Assembly: GCA_900696525.1 (NCBI GenBank)
Contig: CAADGL010000010.1
Span: 124,001-188,000, forward strand
DNA from: an uncultured Planctomycetota bacterium
GTDB taxonomy: Bacteria > Planctomycetota > Phycisphaerae > UBA1845 > Fen-1342
Direction of reading: 5' to 3'
Length of the DNA stretch: 64,000 nucleotides
Positions 24,660 to 31,760 of the stretch are shown here, in pieces. The notes under the pieces are model-generated. The model was not told the DNA's origin, did not search any database, and saw only the letters and a list, made by a program, of their open reading frames with translations. Each line of letters begins with the position of its first letter. Within the stretch, counting starts at the first letter, position 1. The translations under genes and the position numbers were made by a program.

Positions 24660-26007
24660 CAGGCGCCCACGCCAGCCACAGCGCCGCACGCCGCATGCGT
24701 CCCCGCAGCCAGAAGGGGACGAGAAGCGCGCCCGGCGCCCAGATAAGATAATGGTGTCCCCAACTCAACGGCGACAGCAGCAGCGTCGCCGTGCACGCGA
24801 GGCCGAACGCGGCGTAGAGCCCGGCGTCGTCCGGATGCCGCGCCAGCCGCACGCCCGCTGCGAGCAGCATCAGCAGAATCGCGCCGCGGGCGACGTCGAT
24901 CGCGGGCGCGACCACCGGATGGTCCATCGGCTGGGCGATGCGTCGCCGGCCGGCCACGCGGTTGACGCGGTCGTCCGGGCCGTCGAGGGCGACGTGCACG
25001 AACCAGTTGCCGAACGAGAAGACCGCGTTGCTCAGGCTCTGGTTGCGCACGCTGTACGGGTTGACCTGGGCATCGCCGCGCAGGTCGCGCTCCCACAGCA
25101 CGCGCTCGGCCCAGGTCGCCAGGTTGCGCTGGTTCGCCCCCCATCCCGCAACCGCTCCCGGAAGCACCAGCACCAGCAGCAACCCGCCCAGCACGACGCC
25201 CACGCCCGCCCACATCGGTCGCCGCCAGGCGCGTCCGCTGCATTCCAGCATCCCGGCGGCCGGTGGCCCGCCCGGCGCGGGCGGCGAATTCACGCGCCGG
25301 CTTGCGTCGGCCGCTCGCACAGCCTCGAACAGAATCACACACACGACGACCAACGCCGGCGTCAGCTTCAGCACCGCCGCCGCGCTCAACGCGGCCCCGC
25401 CCAGCATCATCGTCAGTGGCTGTCGCCCGGTGCGGACAAGGCGAAAGCCAAGCAGCAGGCAATAGAGCACGACGACGTTGAACTGGCCTCGCTGCAAGCC
25501 GTTCAGGGCCGGCAGGAGCACGGCGGCGCCCGCCGCCAACAGCCCCACCTGCAACCAGCCCCCACCCCCCCGATCCGTGCCCCCAGCGCAAGCGCCGGGG
25601 TCCCTACACCGCCCGGAGACGAACCTCGCCAACCTGGCGCATTCGAGATAACAGGCGGCGTGCAGCAACACCGATATCGCGAACCACGCCAGGACCTGGT
25701 CCTGCGGGGCCAATGGCGTCAACGGCATGACAAGCACGGCGGCCAGCGGAAGGTACAAGTAGCGCCAGCCGCGCGGGCTGCGGACCTCGTACGGATCCTC
25801 TCCGCGAAGCAGCGCCGCAGCCGCCGCGGTGTAGACTGTGAAGTCCGTCTTGTGTATCGCGGGGTCGTCCGGATCGACGCGCCCGCGCTCGCGTACGTCG
25901 AGCACGCCCCAGGCAGCGAGCGCAACGCCGGCGGCCCCCACGATCGCGAGCCGCCCGGCTCGTCGCGCTCCGGCCCGGCGGCCGGCCGTCGTGTGGCCCG
26001 TCGGCAT
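24481..26007 (-). CDS. GT87-like (DUF2029) membrane mannosyltransferase
   Basis: A 508-residue polytopic membrane protein of the DUF2029/GT87 family, whose characterised members use polyprenyl-phosphate mannose to extend envelope glycans. Family features are DFTVYTAAAAALLRGEDPYEV near the N-terminus (the conserved acidic residue of GT-C enzymes), a helix around LYLPLAAVLVMPLTPLAPQDQVLAW, LNGLQRGQFNVVVLYCLLLGF and LLSPLSWGHHYLIWAPGALLVPFW. About ten hydrophobic segments are visible. The final residues (ARAASASEC) are encoded by a dispersed repeat that also supplies the stop codon, so the natural C-terminus may differ. The ATG lacks a ribosome-binding site but follows a promoter by 6 nt. The frame stays open far upstream, but similarity begins at this ATG. 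Confidence 0.8.
   Translation of the reverse strand: MPTGHTTAGRRAGARRAGRLAIVGAAGVALAAWGVLDVRERGRVDPDDPAIHKTDFTVYTAAAAALLRGEDPYEVRSPRGWRYLYLPLAAVLVMPLTPLAPQDQVLAWFAISVLLHAACYLECARLARFVSGRCRDPGACAGGTDRGGGGWLQVGLLAAGAAVLLPALNGLQRGQFNVVVLYCLLLGFRLVRTGRQPLTMMLGGAALSAAAVLKLTPALVVVCVILFEAVRAADASRRVNSPPAPGGPPAAGMLECSGRAWRRPMWAGVGVVLGGLLLVLVLPGAVAGWGANQRNLATWAERVLWERDLRGDAQVNPYSVRNQSLSNAVFSFGNWFVHVALDGPDDRVNRVAGRRRIAQPMDHPVVAPAIDVARGAILLMLLAAGVRLARHPDDAGLYAAFGLACTATLLLSPLSWGHHYLIWAPGALLVPFWLRGRMRRAALWLAWAPAALTLAHYAAVEEAGRVGLLGLAATAWFATACLCSDWAGRAAHDRPRGAAARAASASEC
24490..24507 (-). repeat. Dispersed 18-bp GC-rich element at the 3' end of the GT87-like gene
   Basis: Exact copy of the element at 1033-1050, ending 6 bases before the stop codon (24481-24483) of the minus-strand gene, so it encodes part of its C-terminus. 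Confidence 0.8.
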
Positions 26008-26013
26008 GAGCGG

Positions 26014-26041
26014 ATTATGGCCGGCAGCATCTGTTTCGCAA
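26014..26041 (-). promoter_or_regulatory. Promoter of the GT87-like gene, leaderless type
   Basis: On the minus strand TTGCGA (26041-26036), a 16-bp spacer and CATAAT (26019-26014) form a good promoter. The ATG follows the -10 hexamer after only 6 nt, so transcription should begin at or next to the start codon. Confidence 0.6.
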
Positions 26042-26185
26042 TTGGGGCGCGGCGGCGCCTCACGCGCCGTGGAAGGGGAGACGGTATGCACGCGACGCGA
26101 ATCAACCCCGGCATCAGAGCCGGGCTGTCGCCAGCCCGGAACAGCGGAGGCTGCTGCATGACACATCAGAACACAGGAGGATCGG

Positions 26186-26220
26186 CCGGCGCAACCGCTT
26201 CCTCGCGGGCGCGGCTCGGA
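26186..26220 (+). repeat. Dispersed 35-bp element, copy 2
   Basis: Differs at one base from 16621-16655. It lies immediately before the ATG of the propeller-protein gene at 26221; an in-frame ATG upstream at 26158 would make the repeat part of the coding sequence. Confidence 0.8.
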
Positions 26221-27825
26221 ATGAGCAAGAGCCTCAGCAGCGCCCGGCTGTCCCCAGCCCGGCCGGCCCTGGCGTTCGCCGTGGTCCTGGCTGTCGCGAC
26301 CGGGTGGGTCACCGCCGCGGCCCGCGCGCAGGAAACGCCGCCGCCGCCGCAATCGGCCGCACACCCGCGCAAGGCTTTCCGCATCACCGTCGTCGATTCC
26401 GCGACGAACCGCGGCGTGCCGCTGGTGGAGCTCACGACCGTCAACGGCATCCTGTGCGTCACGGACAGCGCCGGCGTCGTGGCATTCGACGAACCCGGAC
26501 TCGAGGGCGAGGAGGTGTTCTTCTTCATCCGCAGCCACGGCTACGCCTATCCGCGGGACGGCTTCCAGAACGCCGGCACGCGGCTGCGCATCACCCCGGG
26601 CGGCAGCGCCACGATCCGCATCGACCGCGTCAACATCGCCGAGCGGCTCTATCGCGTCACGGGCGGCGGCATCTACCGCGACAGCGTGCTGCTCGGCGAC
26701 GCGGCGCCGACCGCCGAGCCGCTGCTGAACGGCAAGGTCTTCGGGCAGGACAGCGTGCAGAACGCGGTGTACCGCGGCCGGCTGTACTGGTTCTGGGGCG
26801 ACACGAGCCGGCCCTACTACCCGCTGGGTAACTTCGCGATGTCGGGCGCGACGTCGGAGCTGCCGGGCGCCGGCGGCCTCGATCCGTCGATCGGCGTGAA
26901 CCTCCGGTACTTCGTCGGGCCCGACGGGTTCTCGCGGCCGATGTGCCCGATCCCCGGGCAGCCCGGACCGGTGTGGTGCGACGGCTTCGTGACCTGCGCC
27001 GACGAGACCGGGCGCGAGCGGATGCTGTGCCGCTTTGCGCGCATGAAGTCGCTGGGCGAGATGTACGAGCAGGGCCTGGCGGTCTACAACGACGAGCAGG
27101 AGATCTTCGAGCCCGGCCCGCGCTTCGCGCTCGACGCGCCGCTGCACCCCCGCGGAAACCCCGTGCGGCACAAGGACGCCGACGGCGACTACTGGTACTT
27201 CGCCTCGCCGTTCCCGCTGGTGCGCTGCCGCAACGACCTGACGCGCCTGCTCGATGTCACGCAATACGAGGCGTACACGTGCCTGAAGCCCGGCGCCCGC
27301 TACGGCGCCAGCGAACCGCAACTCGATCGCGACGCGGAGGGGCGGCTGGTGTACGCCTGGAAGCGCGACACGGGGCTGGTGCTTCAGAAAGAGCAGAACG
27401 AGCTGATCGAAAAGGGCCTGATGAAGCCCGACGAGGCCCTTATCCGCCTTTGCGACGCCGAAAGCGGCAAGCCCGTGCTCGGCCATTCCGGCTCCGTCGC
27501 CTGGAACGCCCACCGCGGCCGGTGGATCATGATCGTGCAGGAGATCTTCGGTACGTCGTTGTGCGGCGAGGTCTGGTACGCCGAAGCGCCGGCCCTGACC
27601 GGCCCCTGGCGCAGGGCCCGCAAGGTCATCACCCACGACGACTACTCGTTCTACAACGTGCGTCACCATCCCTACTTCGACCAGCAGGACGGCCGCATCA
27701 TCTACTTCGAGGGAACCTACACGATGGCCTTCTCCGGCACGAAGACCCCCACGCCGCGCTACGACTACAACCAGGTCATGTACCGGCTCGACCTGTCCGA
27801 CCCCCGGCTCCGAACGGAGCCATGA
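26221..27825 (+). CDS. Secreted five-bladed-propeller-like protein (DUF4185-type)
   Basis: A 534-residue exported protein. The signal peptide is ALAFAVVLAVATGWVTAAARAQ. A carboxypeptidase-regulatory-like beta-sandwich follows (FRITVVDSATNRGVPLVELTTVNGILCVTDSAGVVAF...). The rest resembles a glycosidase-type propeller of the DUF4185 kind: NGKVFGQDSVQNAVYRGRLYWFWGDTSRP, GVNLRYFVGPDGFSRPM, RKVITHDDYSFYNVRHHPYFDQQDGRIIYFEGTYTM. No catalytic residues can be assigned. I chose ATG 26221 over ATG 26158 because the extra 21 residues are encoded by a dispersed repeat. Weak ribosome-binding signals leave the start open. The gene stands alone between two repeat-bearing gaps. Confidence 0.65.
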   Translation: MSKSLSSARLSPARPALAFAVVLAVATGWVTAAARAQETPPPPQSAAHPRKAFRITVVDSATNRGVPLVELTTVNGILCVTDSAGVVAFDEPGLEGEEVFFFIRSHGYAYPRDGFQNAGTRLRITPGGSATIRIDRVNIAERLYRVTGGGIYRDSVLLGDAAPTAEPLLNGKVFGQDSVQNAVYRGRLYWFWGDTSRPYYPLGNFAMSGATSELPGAGGLDPSIGVNLRYFVGPDGFSRPMCPIPGQPGPVWCDGFVTCADETGRERMLCRFARMKSLGEMYEQGLAVYNDEQEIFEPGPRFALDAPLHPRGNPVRHKDADGDYWYFASPFPLVRCRNDLTRLLDVTQYEAYTCLKPGARYGASEPQLDRDAEGRLVYAWKRDTGLVLQKEQNELIEKGLMKPDEALIRLCDAESGKPVLGHSGSVAWNAHRGRWIMIVQEIFGTSLCGEVWYAEAPALTGPWRRARKVITHDDYSFYNVRHHPYFDQQDGRIIYFEGTYTMAFSGTKTPTPRYDYNQVMYRLDLSDPRLRTEP

Positions 27826-27898
27826 GGCAATCCTGCGGACCGGATCCCGGCCGCGCCCACTTCCAGGTTGCGGACAGCCCGGCTCTGCTGAGGCCCGA

Positions 27899-27929
27899 TC
27901 CGGGCCGCGCCCGTGAGGAAGCGCTTGCG
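27899..27929 (-). repeat. Dispersed 35-bp element, diverged inverted copy
   Basis: In reverse complement, 28 of 31 bases match the copies at 16621-16655 and 26186-26220. It sits in the 273-nt gap after the propeller gene; no gene or clear promoter is visible in that gap. Confidence 0.6.
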
Positions 27930-28098
27930 ACGGACGGCCTACGGTTCTCATTCGCATCCCGCCTCTCCCAGCCACGCATCCGGCGTGCGGCTGCCTGCCG
28001 TTGACCCCGCGTCGCGTAGCCGGTATTGAGTTCAGCAGGCGCCCGGAACGAGGACCGGTTCTCGGACCCGGGCCCGATCGCGAGGGAGTGGCAGGCTC

Positions 28099-28887
28099 GT
28101 GTCCAAGCCGAAAGTGGGCGTCGTGGGGGGCGGCGTGGTCGGAACGGCCATGCAGAAGCTCTGCGGGCCGGAAACCGTCGTCTACGACCCGTACAAGCCG
28201 GAACTGGCCGGCAACCGCGAGCACATCGACGCGTGCGACGTCGTGTTCATCTGCGTGCCGACGCCGATGAACGACGACGGGAGCTGCAACACGGCGATTG
28301 TCGAGGAAGTCGTCTCCTGGGTCGCGGCGCCGCTGCTGATCCTGCGCTCGACCGTCTCGCCGGGCACGACCGACCGCCTGTGTGCCAAGTACGGCAAGCA
28401 GATCGTCTTTCAGCCCGAGTACCTGGGCGAGACCACGGCGCACGTCTTCGGCAACATGGCGGAGCGCGACTTCATCGTGCTGGGCGGAACGACCGAGGCC
28501 GTCTCGAAGGCGGCCGACTTCTACAAGAACTACTACAACGCCTACGCGCGCTTCTATTTCTGTGACGCCGTCACCGCCGAGGTCGCGAAATACATGGAGA
28601 ACGCCTTCTACGCGGTGAAGGTCACGTTCGTGAACGAGTTCTACGACATCGCGGCGGCGCACGGCGTCGACTTCAACGTGCTGCGCGAGATCTGGCTGGC
28701 CGATCCGCGCATCAGCCGCGACCACACCTTCGTCTATCCGCAGGCGCGCGGCTTCTCCGGCAAGTGCCTGCCGAAGGACTGCAACGCGATCGTGCACGCC
28801 GCGCGGCAGCGCGGCTACGAGCCGAAGCTCCTGGCCGCCGCGCTGAAGATCAACGAAGAGTTCCTCAAGCTGAACCGGCCCACGTAG
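28099..28887 (+). CDS. Short UDP-glucose/GDP-mannose 6-dehydrogenase-like protein
   Basis: An NAD-dependent nucleotide-sugar dehydrogenase of the UDPG/GDPM family, which oxidises the C6 hydroxyl of the sugar to a carboxylate for envelope glycans. The Rossmann GVVGGGVVGTAM motif opens the protein and the dinucleotide site continues with VVFICVPTPMNDDGSC and LRSTVSPGTTDRL. The central helical domain has EVAKYMENAFYAVKVTFVNEFYDI, and the catalytic cysteine is in GFSGKCLPKDCNAI. At 262 residues it lacks the roughly 100-150-residue C-terminal domain that completes the sugar-binding site in standard enzymes of about 430 residues. It ends cleanly after KINEEFLKLNRPT and shows no frameshift. Short family members are known in some phages and bacteria. 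The GTG start has GAGGGAG upstream. Confidence 0.82.
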   Translation: MSKPKVGVVGGGVVGTAMQKLCGPETVVYDPYKPELAGNREHIDACDVVFICVPTPMNDDGSCNTAIVEEVVSWVAAPLLILRSTVSPGTTDRLCAKYGKQIVFQPEYLGETTAHVFGNMAERDFIVLGGTTEAVSKAADFYKNYYNAYARFYFCDAVTAEVAKYMENAFYAVKVTFVNEFYDIAAAHGVDFNVLREIWLADPRISRDHTFVYPQARGFSGKCLPKDCNAIVHAARQRGYEPKLLAAALKINEEFLKLNRPT

Positions 28888-28926
28888 CCGGCCTGGCCCC
28901 TTGCCCGGCCGGCGCGAGCCCCATGG

Positions 28927-29799
28927 GTGGCGTTGCCGACGCTGGAATCCATCCTGATCGCGCTCGACTGGGCTGTGCAGGGCGCTGGCGCCCTTGTCAT
29001 CCTGCTTTTTGCCGTCCGCGCCGTGCGCTCGCGCGCCTGGCGCGAGCCGTTCCCCGGCCTGGCGGTCCTCCAGGGACCGGACATCATCCAGGTCGCCGCC
29101 ATCCTCATGGTCTACGTCCTGCTGGCGTTCGCCTTGCAGTTCGTCGTGCAGTGGCGCCTGGCCGGCGCCGCCGGCCCGCTCGAGACCGGCTCGCGCGCCT
29201 GGCACGCCGCCTACGCCGCCGACAGCACGGCGAAGCTTGTCGCCTGCGTGCTCATCATCGGCATTCTGCGCACACGTCCGGGGGCGGCCTTCTCGCCACC
29301 GCGGCTGCGCTGGCACCAGGTCGCCATCCTGGCCGTGCCCGCAACGCTCGCGATACTCGTCGCCACCAGCGCCATGTACCACGGGCTGGTCTGGCTGTGG
29401 CGCGTGGTCGAGCCCGGGTACGTGCCGGACCAGCATGCCGTGCTCGAGGCGCTGCAAGACGACCCGATGCCGCCGGTCGGAACCTGGCACCTGTTCGCGC
29501 AGGCCGTGCTCGTTGCCCCGCTGGTTGAGGAGCTGTTCTTTCGCGGCCTGCTGCTCGAGGCGGCGCTGCGCTACCTGCGGCGGCCCGGCGTGGCGATCGC
29601 GACGTCGGCCGTGCTGTTCGGCCTGGTTCACTATGGCGTGCCGATGAGCGTGCTGCCGCTGACCGCCATGGGGCTGGCGCTGGGTTACCTGCGTGTCCGG
29701 TATGGTTCACTCGGGATGTGCATCGCCGTGCACGTGTTGTTCAACCTGCGCACGATGCTGTATGCGCTGCTCGCGCCGGACCTGCTGAATGAGCCGTAG
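28927..29799 (+). CDS. CPBP (Abi/CAAX) family intramembrane protease
   Basis: A 290-residue integral membrane protein of the CPBP family, whose eukaryotic relatives cleave prenylated proteins; bacterial roles are mostly unknown. About eight hydrophobic helices are visible. The family motif EExxxR is at about residues 199-205 (VEELFFRGLLLEAAL), with the second and third motifs at LFGLVHYGVP and HVLFNLRTM, which supply the metal-binding histidine and asparagine. All catalytic positions are present. The start is GTG 28927; the ribosome-binding site is weak. It follows the nucleotide-sugar dehydrogenase by 39 nt and converges on a DUF3857 gene. Confidence 0.85.
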   Translation: MALPTLESILIALDWAVQGAGALVILLFAVRAVRSRAWREPFPGLAVLQGPDIIQVAAILMVYVLLAFALQFVVQWRLAGAAGPLETGSRAWHAAYAADSTAKLVACVLIIGILRTRPGAAFSPPRLRWHQVAILAVPATLAILVATSAMYHGLVWLWRVVEPGYVPDQHAVLEALQDDPMPPVGTWHLFAQAVLVAPLVEELFFRGLLLEAALRYLRRPGVAIATSAVLFGLVHYGVPMSVLPLTAMGLALGYLRVRYGSLGMCIAVHVLFNLRTMLYALLAPDLLNEP

Positions 29800-29863
29800 G
29801 ATGGCGCGCCGGATGGGCGCGGCGCGGCCCGGCTGACCGGCCTCAAGGCGACAGGTCACCGGT

Positions 29864-31732
29864 TCACGGGCGCCAGACCAGCGTGCGCTGCGCCGGGCTG
29901 CGGAGCTCGCTCAGCGCTGCGTGGAGCGGCGCGAAATCCGCCGCGGCGATGCGCGGGCGGGCCAACGTCACCTGGCGCGAGATCGTGATCTGCCGTTCCG
30001 CCGCGTCGCGCGTCACCTGCTGGCCCAGGCTCGCGGCGCCGAGCGATTGCCGCGGGCGGTCATCCGGCGCGGCCTCCAGCACCCAGCCCTCCGGCCAGGT
30101 GAACGTCAGCGAGACCTGCTGCTCAAACGCCCCGGTGAGCTGCACCGAGCGCTCGCGCCGCGCCGTCCCCAGCGGCAGCGCCACGTGCTGCTCAAACGGC
30201 TCGCCCGCCGGCAGGTGCATCACGAACGCGCCATCGAGGCGCGGCAGCGCCTCGGTCGATTCGACCTTCGCCTGGACCTCGAAGGCCTCGGGCGCCAGCG
30301 CCGTGACCGAAATGTCAGACAGCTTGATGTTCGGCAGCGCCCGCAGGGCCAGCTCGCGCAGGCGCCGCTCCTGCTCGCCCCGGGTCCGCAATCCGTCACC
30401 GGACGCGAACAGCCCGCGGGCACGCAGCGTGAGGGCCCCGCCGTACTTCCCGTCGCTGTCGATCTTCACGCGGCCCGTGAGCTCGATGCGGCTCTCCGCC
30501 GCATCGGTCCACGCCGGCACCTCGACAGCGGCGCCGTCGGCCGAGAGAACGCGCGCCCCCGCCCAGCGCCGGCTGCGGGTGATGAGCCCGTGCCGGGCGT
30601 CGAACCGGGCCCGCGGCGCGCCGGCCAGCTCGATCGCGCAGGCTGCGACGAAGCCGTCCTGCGGCGCTTCGGCGAGCCAGACGTGGTCGTCAACGACCAG
30701 CGCGACGCCAGCCGGCAGCCCAGCCGCGCGGGCCAGCGCGAGCAGCGCCGCCGCGGCCTCTTCCTCATGGCCGTAGTTGCTCTCGAGCACCTGCGACGCG
30801 CGGCGCAGCGCCACCGGCCGCATGTCGGGCTCGACGGCGACGAAATTGAACGTCGCCGCGAGCTTCTCCTGGAGCGCTCTCAACTTCGCGGGCCCGTCGG
30901 CCTGGTCCGCGGTCCACTCCGCGGCGAGGCGCGTAATCAGCGGTGATTCATCCGCGGCAGCGGCAATGCGCCCGCACGTCGCGGCCTGCCACTCGGCGGC
31001 GCTGCCGTTTTCGCTGAACGCGAAGCGCCGACCGGGCTCGATCCGCCAGTCGGGGGCCTGCGCATCGTTCGGCGCCGCGGGCTGCGGGCCGAACTCCCAC
31101 GTGTTGACGCCTGAGGCCCCGTCCGTCGAGCGCCGGTAGGTGCTCCTGGCCGCGGCGGTCAGTTCGTCGGGCATCCAGACGCTGACGGCGTGGTTCCGCG
31201 GCGCGGTGATCGAGATCACGCGTTCCCGCACCGGGTAGCGGTCGTCAACGCGCACGTCCGCCGCCCGGAAGCCGCGTCCGCCGGCCCGCCGCTTGACGCG
31301 GTACTCGAGCTCGACGACGCAACCCGGCTCCAGCCCGCTCATCGTCAGCACGAGCTGCCGCACCGAGGCGAACGCCGGCCATCCGGCGCTCCCCCCGGGG
31401 GAGACCTCGTTGCGCGAGTAGTCGGGCACGTCGATGTATCCGCCGGCGGGCCGCCTTGTGCGGGCGACGACGACCTCGACCTCGTCGGTGTCGCGGTTGA
31501 AGGTGATGCGCGGATCGGCGAAGCGCCCGTAGGCGCGGTCGCTGTCGAGCCGCACGTGCTTTTTCTCGTGATAGGCCGTGGAGCCGTCGGCGTTGATCGT
31601 CCAGTGCTGCTCCCACAACTCGATGACGGCGTCGAGCGGCTGGTCCTGGGCCAAGCCGCCCGGAGCGCAGACCGCACAGATGAGGATCACCGCCGTACAC
31701 GCGATGAATTCCTCGCGGCGAGTACGTTTCAT
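29864..31732 (-). CDS. DUF3857 protein with degenerate transglutaminase domain
   Basis: A 622-residue exported protein. The signal peptide is EEFIACTAVILICAVCAPGGLAQ. A DUF3857 beta-sandwich follows (VIELWEQHWTINADGSTAYHEKKHVRLDSDRAYGRFADPRI, VRQLVLTMSGLEPGCVVELEY). The central domain has the shape of a transglutaminase-like core, but where the catalytic Gly-x-Cys would lie the sequence is SNYGHEEEAAAALLALARAAGL: the cysteine is missing. The C-terminal third is beta-rich and resembles DUF2569/DUF3858-type regions. ATG 31732 has GGAG 5 nt upstream. It follows the intact homologue by 28 nt on the minus strand, so the two are probably cotranscribed, and this copy may be a non-catalytic partner. 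Confidence 0.8.
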   Translation of the reverse strand: MKRTRREEFIACTAVILICAVCAPGGLAQDQPLDAVIELWEQHWTINADGSTAYHEKKHVRLDSDRAYGRFADPRITFNRDTDEVEVVVARTRRPAGGYIDVPDYSRNEVSPGGSAGWPAFASVRQLVLTMSGLEPGCVVELEYRVKRRAGGRGFRAADVRVDDRYPVRERVISITAPRNHAVSVWMPDELTAAARSTYRRSTDGASGVNTWEFGPQPAAPNDAQAPDWRIEPGRRFAFSENGSAAEWQAATCGRIAAAADESPLITRLAAEWTADQADGPAKLRALQEKLAATFNFVAVEPDMRPVALRRASQVLESNYGHEEEAAAALLALARAAGLPAGVALVVDDHVWLAEAPQDGFVAACAIELAGAPRARFDARHGLITRSRRWAGARVLSADGAAVEVPAWTDAAESRIELTGRVKIDSDGKYGGALTLRARGLFASGDGLRTRGEQERRLRELALRALPNIKLSDISVTALAPEAFEVQAKVESTEALPRLDGAFVMHLPAGEPFEQHVALPLGTARRERSVQLTGAFEQQVSLTFTWPEGWVLEAAPDDRPRQSLGAASLGQQVTRDAAERQITISRQVTLARPRIAAADFAPLHAALSELRSPAQRTLVWRP

Positions 31733-31760
31733 ACTGTCTCCGTCACAAGCGCTAGGGCTT

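Noticed and set aside
26158..26220. Upstream ATG extending the propeller protein by 21 residues
   Set aside because: The added codons are the dispersed 35-bp repeat and precede the signal peptide.
26008..29631. 1716-codon minus-strand frame upstream of the GT87-like gene
   Set aside because: Only the part from ATG 26007 shows similarity; the rest is antisense to the propeller, dehydrogenase and protease genes.
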